Assembly (NCBI GenBank): GCA_030248195.1
Contig: JASAND010028335.1
Location: forward strand, 1-64,000
From: Trissonchulus latispiculum
Taxonomy: Eukaryota; Nematoda; Enoplea; Enoplida; Ironidae
DNA: 64,000 bases
Reading direction: 5' to 3'
The position numbers and the translations under genes are program-made. The stretch's first letter is position 1; each line of letters opens with the position of its first letter. The notes under the pieces are model-generated. The model worked only from the letters and a program-made list of their open reading frames with translations, was not told where the DNA came from and did not search any database. Shown piece by piece: positions 1 to 11,491 of the stretch.

Positions 1-648
1 CCTTATATACGATGTTTTTGAGGTTGCCTGGCACTTCTGGTAGTTCAACCTGGTCACCAGCCGTGCCTGAACCGTCCGGACGGTAAACTTGATCCCAGAA
101 GTCAGTATTAGGCCATAGTTACCGAAAAACTAATGCCAGATTTTAATTCAGCGCCCTGGAAAACCCCTAGGACATGTTTATAGCCACTTCGGACTGTCCA
201 GTTGGTACCTGGAGGTTCCGGACGGGTCCGGCAGGGGGGTCACGTGACCGTGGGTCATACCCCACCAAAATATGAAGTTCTAAGTTTCTCTGCCAAAATG
301 CCTGGAAATAGGTTATAATCACTCACAAACACGAAAAAACAACGTTTTAGCCTTTGAAACGGCACTTTAGAGCCACCAGACTTCATACTGGACGCTGTCG
401 GGAGCCATCAGTAACCACCGAAGACTTCGGCGGGGTCAGTTGCCCTAGTTGGAGCATTAGGTTGCGGTTTTGGGTTCTAAATACGTTATTTAGTGTGCTC
501 TATCCAAAACTGATGAGAAAAAAGTTGCTAGCTGCTCTCTGGGATCCGATCCGCCACTGATTTTTTTTTGTTAATCTGGGTGATTTTTTTTGTTAAACCT
601 TTAACAAAAAAAATTACACATTTTCGTCTACTGCAACTTACTGGTTTA
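1..648. other. no gene recognised
   Basis: Mixed sequence with short GGTTCCGGACGG-type words near 60-90 and 215-235, possibly the end of a repeat element cut by the window edge. No convincing exon on either strand. Confidence 0.5.
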
Positions 649-1068
649 CTGGCTTTTTCCTACAGGGGGTGGGGTGGGGGGGGGCCCCCCAGAAATCCGT
701 TCCCCGAGACTTGGCTCGCCCCCCCAGAATCGCCCCCCCCCCCCCCCGGATTCGCGCCTTCCCCCCCCCGAACTCCCCCTACCCTAACGTGCCCGGAAAA
801 ATAGGGGGGTTTTTAGGGCAAATTTTGAAAATTTTTTCCGGCTTCGCCGGATTTTTACCCATTTTTAAGCATTTTTTAGCTATTTTAAGCTCAAATTTAA
901 GTTGAAAATAGTGAATTTTTTAGCTCAGCAGCAAAAAAATAGCTATTTTTAGACATTTTTCTAAAAATTTTTTCTCTCCCCCCAGAAATTCGAGCCCCCC
1001 CCCAGAGCCTGGGGGGACCCCCCAGACTTTCCCCCTCAGAAATTTTTTTGCCTCAGGAAAAAAGCCAG
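649..1068 (+). mobile_element. C-rich MITE, copy 1
   Basis: Ends CTGGCTTTTTCCTACAG and CTCAGGAAAAAAGCCAG are inverted copies. The left part holds several C runs and repeated CCCCCCCAGAA blocks; the middle carries the palindrome CCGGCTTCGCCGG. Related to 13141-13440 and to an inverted fragment at about 1500-1594. No matching target duplication was found. Confidence 0.6.
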
Positions 1069-1233
1069 CTGGTAGGTGGTAGATCAATGAAACTGGGGTG
1101 GTTTTAAAAGCTTAGCCCACGACCTATCCATGGGTCCTCAAAGTGATCGATTTGGTTTAGTTTTGCGAAAGTTCCAGCCAAAAAACCGAATTTTGATTTT
1201 TTTTTGTTCGCTTGCTATACATACATGTACATA

Positions 1234-2246
1234 TATAGGGGGGTGGGGCAACTTGGGAACCCGGGGCAGCATGGGAAAAAGTGACCTAACATCTGTTTAA
1301 GCCTATACCATACTATTCTCCCATCTAATTTGCATAAATTTATATTTTTTGAAAGCACGTGAATTTTGCTTTAAAAAACCGGCCATATACGATTCATGTG
1401 TGTTATTTTACATCCAACTATACAAGTCACATTTTCGATCTAAAAAATGTATACCTTTTTCAAATTTAAAAATTCCTGCAATAACTCCAATTGCGGGGCA
1501 TTTTAGAGTTCTGGGGGGGAAGGCCCGAATCCTGGGGGCACCCAAGTCTAGGGGGGGCGAATTTCTGGGCCCCCCCTGTAGGAAAGCCAAGAATGCAAAT
1601 AACATTGTATAAAGGCTTTGCTATGAACTTTTACCGACAATTTTAGCAAAATCTTTAAACCCTTTGACAACGTTGGCTAAGGCTGGAAAACTTCAAAAAA
1701 TAGTATATATATATATATAAACAAATGGCAGATAATATAAAACCAAAACATGGAAGTAATAATTTGGTCATTTTAAAGCATTTGACTTTTACTTCGAACC
1801 GTTTGCTGAGAGATTTCGAAAATCAGTTTTAAAATTGCATTAAAAATTGAAAATTGGATTTGGGGACGCCTTATCGCTTGAAGCCCTCCAATTACTGCGC
1901 GGTTTTGGTATCATTTTGTTCGCCTCGACTTCCTCTACATTTTAGATAAAGTTTCCTTCGATTTTAGCCAAAAAAAACTAATGATAGCTGGTTGTGTCAG
2001 CTTCCGATCGCCACCTTCATCCCAAATTGGATGGACTGTGCGCGTAACTTAGAATTCTAACTTGGGACAATGCATTTTTTGTCGTAGTGCACTAATGCTT
2101 TTGAATATATAGCAAAAACGTTGTATTCCATGTAGCCCCGAGCTCGCAGTATCGATAATGCATAATTTTGTCTATATCAGTCAGGGCTATGCTTGAATGG
2201 CAGCATTTCTACCAAAATTTTTGTTCCAAGTTGCCCCACCCCTATA
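1234..2246 (+). mobile_element. TIR element, about 1 kb
   Basis: Ends TATAGGGGGGTGGGGCAACT and AGTTGCCCCACCCCTATA are inverted copies. An inverted fragment of the C-rich MITE is present at about 1500-1594. There is a short TA run at 1705-1718. No coding potential was recognised. Confidence 0.65.
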
Positions 2247-4658
2247 TGTATATAATTTTTTGAAAGATTTCCAATTTCGGGTTAAAAATTTGCAAAAAGT
2301 TTCAAAGTACGCAGATATAGTAAAGGTATGAAAAAAATACGATTTGGCAACTTTTTGGATAACTTTTTATAGGATTGCCGTAGAGATCCCGGATATGGCC
2401 CAGCATGTGTGGGAGTGGGGTCTAGTTTCTTCCCATGGCCAAAGTTCTCGGGCAAGGGCTGTGCTTTCAGAAAAATTTTGAAAATTGACTATTTTTTTCG
2501 GACCCAAATCGAAAAAAAATACGCGGGGTCGAAAAAAATACAGGACCAAAAATTCGCCCTGTCATTATCTAGTGCCAAAATGACTATACAAATCGTATAT
2601 ACAGATGCTGCTCAAGCATTTTCCGTTGATTATTGACCCATCTTTCTAGTCTATGGTGATTAATTTTCATTAGATAGGCCGCCTACCGCATATGACCCGA
2701 AAAACTTTTTCATCTGCCCCGATACTGTTTTTAACATGCAGTAATGTCCATAATGTTGCTTATTCAGTGGCCATATTTTGTTTTTTATTCTTAACAAACG
2801 TAACGACAAGGAATAAATATTCAGCAGGCATCTAGAAGACCTTCTGAAAACCGTCATAGATGGTCATGGCTGTTAACATGACTTCTGGAATCTCAATGCC
2901 TACCGGAAGGGGTCGTCTACGTTGTTTTAATTCTCTAGCCATTGGCACAAAATTGATTATAAACTATCATTTAGCTCATTCAAAGTCGAAAAAATTAGGA
3001 GTTTTCAGTTCAGTGCTGAAAGCTTGTCTGCTGAGGAACCTGGCAGCCCGATCTGAGCATGTGAACGTAGCAAAAGTCATTATAGTTTATCATACGGTAT
3101 TATTTTATTAAGTTTACTCTAGACTCGTAATTATCCTGACTTTTTCAACTAGTTTCAATGCTCTAACTACCCGGAATATCGTCGACTTTTGTTACCGAGA
3201 CTGTAGCAAGCAATTTGCAGCGGCTTGAGGTCCTGAATATGCAGTAGCTACAGTCTACTCGCTTCTAAAATTGAATCAGTATATATTACTGGAATCACTG
3301 CTATAGCTGTGAATGCTAGCATAAAACAGCGCTAAAAGTCTTTCCAGTAAAGTTCTGCTCAGTTGAGGACAAATTTTCAAGCCAATCATACGGCACTGTA
3401 GTAAGATAAAGATTGACCCCTTGGAACCAACCCAGGAGACCGTCAGTGCATGCTACAGCTATGAATACTGTTAAAAACGCAAAAACTAGACACCTGGTCG
3501 ATTTCTAGCAGCTAAAATAAGAATTTTTAGGTGTATTTTTATTTCGGACCCAAGTGCCCAGCAGGTCCGAAAAATAAATACACCCGCTGCTGCGCAACTG
3601 TGCGGCGCAGGGGCGCCCGAACCTATTGCCAAAAAACTAGAAGCAATGTGTATTATGTTAAAACAATAGGTGCTACTATAGCTTTAGTGTAGCGAACAAG
3701 AGCCAAAAAGTTGCCAACTGATCCAAAAGTTGTAAACCAACTTTTTCATAGTACCATTTTTGAGTCCTCAGCCTGCGTGAGCGCGGGGCCTTAGGGAAAC
3801 AGCCATACCATGGCTGGATAGAAATAAGCTTGCGCTATTATGGGGTACAGTTTGGCTGGGCTCCATAGCTTATAGCCTGAGTTAGGGTTTGTGCATTTTT
3901 TCCTACCCGGCCGCGATATTTTTTTCGAACCTTTACTATATGTAGTCCAAAGGCAGATTTGGTGAAAGGGGCTACCAAAATTTTTATGGTGCAGTTTCGG
4001 GGACCTGTCCGTTTGGGTAGTGGTCGTCCTCCGACCTCCCCAACACCTACGGGGGTATATTTATAACCAGACTACTCCCCCAGAATTTGACGTGCCCGGT
4101 TACCCTACCTGGCTAACCCCACCCTTAGCCCTGCAGTTTTTGGGGGGGGGGGAATTCCCCCCCTCGGCAAGGTCGTCCACAAGGGGTCGCAAAATTGCTC
4201 CCACAACGGGTAAGAAAATTGCCCAAAAAATAGGTTTTACGACTACAATTTCCATAACTTTTACGGCTTCGCCGGAATTTTTCACTTAAAACACTATTTT
4301 TTGCGAAAAAACGTCCGAAAAAACGCGTTTGCTTTCAAATAGCTGTTTTTTGGGAGAAAATGTCTAAAATCGCCTTCAAAAGTACCCCTAAGAAAGATCA
4401 CAAGAGGTACCCAAATTTGCTTCCACAAGGGTCAGTGAAATGTGTCCTCCCGTTCAGGTATGGGGATCGGTCACCAAGTTTTCAAAAACCCCTAAGCGCT
4501 TCCAGGAAATATGCGGATGTCTCTAGGGTCTTTGCACTGTCTATAATATATTGTTTGTATTCCGTGCTTTTTTTGTTGTTTGCCGTCCTCAAACCCAATG
4601 ACGCCACCTAAGTAATGGTATTGATGTTAAAAAGATTGCCTGTTGTAGCTCCTGTTGG
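2247..4658. other. intergenic repeats, no gene recognised
   Basis: Contains short C-rich MITE-like material near 4080-4290 (with the CGGCTTCGCCGG palindrome also seen at 839-851). The short open frames here have no recognisable domain. Confidence 0.5.
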
Positions 4659-4876
4659 ATGGTCAAGGGAGCTGGTTCGGTTTCTGAAGAGCCAAAAGAC
4701 AGTGGATGGGCGTGGGTAGTGTGCACTGCCGCCTTTCTTATCCATGTCGTCACAATTGGATCTGTACGGTCATTTGGCATTGTTTTTGTTGAGCTAATCG
4801 ACTACTACAGCGGATCCAATTCTGCCACCGCTTTGACTTTTGGTTTGGCTGGGGCTTTCAGTTTGTTCTTAGGTTG
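4659..4876 (+). CDS. MCT-like gene exon 1 (N-terminus, TM1 to start of TM2)
   Basis: Codes for a short acidic cytoplasmic N-terminus followed by DSGWAWVV and a first hydrophobic helix (CTAAFLIHVV), then SFGIVFVELIDYY, the typical MCT loop after TM1, and the start of TM2 (LAGAFSLFLG). The donor TG|GTGATT gives phase 2, which fits the following exon starting with C TAT. A nearer GTTGGT would give phase 1 and does not fit. Confidence 0.8.
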
Positions 4877-7313
4877 GTGATTTATATGTCTAAAAATAAT
4901 TAAGCAGAATGTCACACAATTCCCTTCTGCAAGCAGCCAGGAGAACGCTCAGAATGTTAGAAACATGATATGTAGAAGTATATAAATCCTTTCAAATCTC
5001 AATATTAAACTCATAGAGAGAAACCATTTTATTAGTACGTATTAATTAATAATATGTACAGACAGTATAGCACAAAGGTGTACTCAGAAAACTGGGTAAT
5101 TACACCAATTCTAATCCACTTCTGGCCTGGTGTTCGAACTATCTCAGCGACAGATTCCAACGTTTGTCTGTGGAGGGGGACTGTCGGCTCTTCAAAGCGT
5201 AAACCCAGGAGTCCTCCAGGGGTCTCTGTTAGGCCCAGCCTTATTTCTAATCAATGTATATATATATAAACGATCTACCGGAACAATTTGGTGGCAAATC
5301 TCTCGCTGACAAACAACCTTGCACCAGTCCATTCCATATGTCCAGGATAGGGAATCGGCATTTACTCTGTTGGAGTCTGATCTGCTGTCAGCAACGGCCT
5401 GGGCGCGTAAGTGGAAAATGAAATTCAACTCTTCCAAGACAGATTTGCTGTTTGTCTCCAGAAAACCGGACCGCTCAAACATCGGCCGTTTAATGTTCAA
5501 CGGGGCCGAGATCTATGAGGTAAATGAGATGGTCCTCTTGGGACTAACCAATATATACCCGGAATCTGTCCTGGGGACTGGGGTCCCCATATTATGATAA
5601 AGCTCGGCTCGGCTTGCTACGTCGGTCAGATTCCAAGGCCTGCCGGCTATTTCCCGACACTCTATTGGACAACTTGCGCATTCTTCAGCGAGTCGCGACG
5701 CTTTCTGTCTATCACCAGACGGTCTGAAATCCTACTCTCCCAACGTATGCCATTCTCCCACCTTAGATGGAACTAAATGAGCGGCGGACGAGGTCGAGGA
5801 CAATCAACAACTGTCCCGCCATGTGCCGCGGTGCCGTACGGGACACCATAGACTCAGTTTTTGTCCCGGCCACAACAAAATTTTGAAACAGTGTGCCCGA
5901 TTCGGTGATGGCATACGCCTACCAAACCAAGAAGTTCCGTGCAGCGGTCTACCGCCACCTGAAGCTATCACTCAATGGGTGACTCAACTAAGAAGGTACT
6001 AAGCAAATAAATAGGCATATAGTCAGGGGGGGGGGGAAAACATGACGGAAAAAGAAGGGGGAAAAAACATGGTCGCCTACTCCCCAACCATAGCAGTTGC
6101 AGCTGTCTAGTACAGCCCATTAGAAAGAGCAAGTCTAGAAGTATACCCTACAGTACCAGATTGGTTTCTAAGTTTGATTCTGTAAGTACAGTACTTGACC
6201 AAATTTGACCTCCCAAAATTGGCCAAAATGCTAAGGATTTTCGAAAGTTTGCAAGTAGATATCTAACCAACCATCCTACTTTGGCTACTATAAATTTGCA
6301 TGCGGGCATAATTCGCCTTGCTCTATCACATGGCAATAGTGATTTACCCTACGTGCACCCAGTAAAAAAATTTGACCATGTTTTCCCCCACATAGGGTCC
6401 ACTAGAGCGGGGAAAAACATGGTGACCAAATTTTCAAATTTTTGCGTATGCTTCAGGAAGGCGTAAGTGTAACTAATGCTTCTATAGGAAAGAGAATGCT
6501 TTAAAACCGCTAAAAAACTCAAAATATGCCAACTTTGAGCATTTTTGAAGCTTCTAGCTCGAAAATTTGATTTGCAGCATCAACATGCCAGGTTTCATAA
6601 GTTTCTATGGTAAAAATGAAAATTTTGAAAAAACTTAAAAAATGATGGGATATTGCAATTTTTAACACAACTAACTTATTTCTAGCGATATTCTGCATAT
6701 TATGGCCAGTTCCCAGCAGGTTTCATGCCCAGACAGGTTAGGTACGGCGGATTTTGCATTTTGACCAAAAAATCGGGTTTTAAGCTTGTTGTGACGCTAT
6801 AATGGTGCCTAGGTAGTTTTGCACGCTAAAAACAGCTGAAACAACGCTTTTAAACCACTCTAAATGGTTGCTTGCTAGAAATCCGTGCCATGTTTTTTCC
6901 CCGCACCATGTTTTTTTCCCCGATTCGCGGGTAAAAAAAACATGGACAAATCCTGTTTCTGCCAAAGCTGAGAGAGGTGTACGAGAAGTTTGAATATACG
7001 ATTAGATAGGTATTTGCCCACGGTATGTAACGGTATACTCAAACCGATCCAAATCCAAACGAAGAAAAAGTTGGAGGCTCGCTTCCCTATTTATGTCCCC
7101 CCCCTGACTATATATATATATACAGTACACTACGTGTAGGCAACACCGCGGGGTAGCGGGGGGGGGGAGGGGGGAAAAGACGAGAGGAGAAAAGAAGAGG
7201 AAGAGGAGGGAAGGAAAAAAAAGGAAGGGAGAAAAGAAATGGGGGGAGGAGAAAGAGAGAGAGGAAAGGGGGAAAAAAAAGAAAAAAAAGGGGGGGGAGG
7301 GGGGAGAGAGGAA

Positions 7314-7359
<46 letters not shown>

Positions 7360-10300
7360 GAGTGGGGGGGGGAAGAGGGGAGGGGGAAAGAGAAGGAAGG
7401 AAGGGAGGGGGGGGGAGGGGGGAGAAGGGGGGGGAAGGGGGGAGGGGAGGGGGGGGGGGGGGGGGAGAAAGAAGGGGGGGGGGAGGGAGGAGGGGGGAGG
7501 GGGAGGGGGGGGGGGGAGGGAGAGGGGGGGGAGGGGGAGGAGGGGGGGGGAGGAGAAAGGAGGAAGGGGAAGGAAGGGAGGGGGGGAAGGAGATAGGGGG
7601 GGGGGGGGGGGGGAGAGGGGGGAAAAAGGGGAAAGAGAAAAAAGGAAAGAGAAGAGAGTAAAAGAGGAGGTAAAGGGGGGGGGGGGGGGGGGGTGGGGGG
7701 TTTTATTTATCCCAAATTGCGCTTTTGCTAGTTGATCATTGCTATAGTGTGCATATAAGAAGAACTGAAGGAGCGTGTATTTATTTAAAATTTATAAGAC
7801 AGTATCCAAGCTCCGATAGAATTTGTGTTTTTTCAGCTATGGTTTATTTGTTGCAGCTCCCGTCTACGCAGTATTGGCAGACATTTACACATGTCGGCGT
7901 ATTGTGATGTGTGGCAGCGTTATTGCTTGCTCTGGCCTCGTCCTTGCGTCTGTAGCCAAATCTCTTGACCAGGTTATTCTGGCTTATGGCATTCTTTTCG
8001 GTATGTTGTTATTGTTTATATTAACGATGCTTTTGATTGCTTTATTCCTTTATGAGTGTCCGCCTCTCTGAAAGGACAAAATTTGAAAGCATTTTTCAAA
8101 AGATGGGTTTAAGATATAGAATAGACCTTGTTCATTTTTTAACTAAATACGTACATAATTATTGATTATTTGTTTATATTGGAGCAAGGAGAGATTATCT
8201 AAGCTTTATACCTTATCATAGAGGCCAAAATTCAGTTCAACCGTCGTCAAAATCGATGGTTTTTGCTCAAGCCAGTGTTATTTTCATATCACCCTAAAGT
8301 TTGATTTGAAATTTTTAGTACAGTATTTTGGACTATGGAGAATCCAAAAGGCGCTATTTTCGCATTATCTCTGCCCTTTTCGTTTTAAAGTGACTTTTAA
8401 TATTGCAGAAAGGTTTTTACTTTGTCCTTCCCACAGTTAGTATAGCCAGATAGCTCTCCACTTTTGTCCCAAAAATGGTTGAAAACATTTCTACCTTATG
8501 ATTATAATAATAAATATAATAATAATAATTATTATTATTATATTATAATAGTTATAATGTTTAGACTTTGAATTTTTGGATTGCCCGTTGTAGTCAGTCA
8601 GCGACTGATTTCAGTTCGGCTGTTTGGGGCTTTATTTATAGACGTTTTGCGGCCTATACGCATGGTTTTTATCGTTTAAGGGATTGGCTCTGGCAGCATG
8701 CTAACTCCTGGTCCGATTATGATTGCTCGATATTTTCTGAAGAAGCGCGGTTTGGCCCAAGGTATATATGAATGCTTCCTTTCGTTGAAGGTTCTTGAAC
8801 TTTGAAGAAATTTTTTAATAGGCCTCAGGCATCACTAAGCGGTAGTCAACAAGATGAATTTGCAACTGGTTCCATAAGACATTTAAAACAACAGCCAAGT
8901 TGCAAGTGGAAGTCTGCAGAACTATACTATAGCAAGCATCACGCCGGACGAGGTCTTCTTTATTGTTACCGCAGATAGCCCGAAAACCGGTACCAAACAC
9001 ATATTGTCTTTGCTTGAGGGCAAGAAGTGCCATTGCACCAAAAGTGATTTCTCTAAACACTCTAAATGTGCATAAGAATACACTCTAAGTGTACACTCTA
9101 AATTACCATAGGGATTGTATGTAATTTGCTTAGGGATGCATTTTACATATTACTTACGTAGCTTTCCTTACAGTCATGGATATATGGGTTGGTTGAATGT
9201 GTCGTGAATTTTGCTGAATCTGATTAAAAGATTACATTTCCGTCATATTATCATTGTAGGCATTATTTTTGCCGGTAGCGGAGTAGGTGCTATTGTGATG
9301 CCATTCCTGATTACGCATTGTCTGAAGCGTTACGGTCTTCATGGGACATTGCTGATAATGGGCGAAATTGTGCTGCATGGTTTTGCTCTGGGAGCTCTCT
9401 ATTTTCCAACTGCTGCCTCTAAAACCAAAGCACTGTTGAACAGTAAACCGGCAAATGGTACTGTAACCGGCGAAGAACGAATACAGTCGGTTGGATCCGG
9501 ACGCGGGTCTGTTGGAAATCTTCCACAGACTTCCTTGTCTCGTTCTCGATGAATGTGTCAAATTGGAATGAAGAAAGTGGCCCTGTCCCGGCTTCCTCGG
9601 AGGCCCTGATTACTACTTCCATTGGAAGCCATATTTGGGATTGGAAGTTGTTGAGGTGTTAATACGTTTAAGTGGAAGTATTTATAATTTTTTAAAATTG
9701 TATACGTTTAATGATTTGACTGAAGAGCTGGATTTGTGGGCTCCTAGAAGATTGGGGAAGTTATCTATTTGGGGCTGCTTCCCTCTACCTCGAGTTAAAA
9801 TAAGCCTGATTCCCCTAATTAATAACTATAGAAACTCGCCAATCGCCGAACGTGACTTGCAAATATTTTGGTGGTGTGGTTTTAGGTGCCACTGTGATGT
9901 AGGTGTACATATATTGATATTGTGCTTTTTGAACAAATAAATTTCTTGGTGTAGGTATTGACAACCCTATGTCACGCACGCCAGCGCATTTTAGGAAGAA
10001 GAAAAGGATGCGTCAGATGAAGAGGAAAGGAGGAGGAGGATGAGGTGTCTGTGGGGGATAGAGAGGGCCGCCGCCATCTGGACGAATCCTCCAGTCCCAG
10101 CTGTCCCACCTATCCCACCTGTCCATTGAGCGGAAGCATCGATGCTCTGGGAAGTACCTCCTTTCGATACAGCACCTCCTCTCATCCGGCCTCGGATCCG
10201 TCGGCTGACAGTTGCCTTAGCTTAGCTGTGGAAACCGTTTCACTGCAGGTATACAACGATTGCATTAGTAGACTAATAAAAAGCAATGTCGTATGTTTAG

Positions 10301-11417
10301 TACACTCTGCTGGTGTGGCTTGAGGTAGACGTTTACATTCAAAGATGTGACTTCTCTTATTCGTGTTGTGAGGTGAAGACTATAGAATGTTTATTAGTAT
10401 CAAAAGCTTTGTGATGTGCAATTCAATTCCATTTTTCTGTGGGCGGTCCTATCCTATATTTTCGGGTGTGGGTAAAAACCAGCCCCAGCTCCAGCCCCAG
10501 CCCCAGCCTCGCACCAGCCTAAGAAAAACCAGCCCCTTCTCTCGCTGACCACTGTACACTTTACACTCAGGACTTTTGCATAGTTATGCATATGTGCGTA
10601 GAAAGTATATAAGAGTATGCGGTGTGCATACACGTTAATTATGCCTACTACTAATACTATGTGCCAAGTTGTAGCACTGCCAGCAGTGCTCTCAGAGATT
10701 TGTACGCACACTAGCAGGCGAAGCTCCGAAGTGAAGGAGCACGAGGGTGCGCGAAGCGCACGAGCCCTTCCGGAGAGCTTCACCTGCAAGTGAGCTCACA
10801 AATTTCTGTGAGCACAGCAAGCAGTGCTACAACTGGCACTTTATGTGGCTCAAAAATATAGAAGACTTTTTGTCTTCTGTATGTCATGTCTTGAAAAGAC
10901 GACATCTCTTCTGAAATTTCAGTCGTTTATGTACTATCAAACCTAATTTGCATATTTCTCTTGGCGGAAAGTATATGTAAAGCAGGAGAAATTCTGGTAT
11001 CGGTGCAGTCAGTTCTACTGGCTGTCAGCAGCCTCGCTGTATACTCCGAAAGGAGAGCAGCGAAGGCTAACCGTGCAGTACAATTGTACTGCACGCGGCT
11101 TGCAGCATGGTTCGGTTACACTGAGCCATGTTACAAATACATGTATTGCACACTATGTATGCTTATATAATTTTGTACAATTAGGGAAGGGTGGTCAAAG
11201 GAGAGAATTCTATAATTCACCATTCAAAAAGAAATTAAAGGATGGAAATCAAAGTACTTGAAGAAACGTACGTATACATTTGAATTGAAAAAACCATTAG
11301 AGGGATTTTGAGGAAAAACATTCTAATGTACAAGATTAAAATTTCGAAAGTTCAATATCTGCTTTAGAAACCTTAATATTTATATGCATTTTTATCATTT
11401 CCTGTCATTTTAATTTT

Positions 11418-11491
<74 letters not shown>

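Noticed and set aside
7239..7661. 140-residue Gly/Arg/Glu-rich open frame
   Set aside because: It is the translation of the purine tract, which lacks stop codons in this frame by composition.
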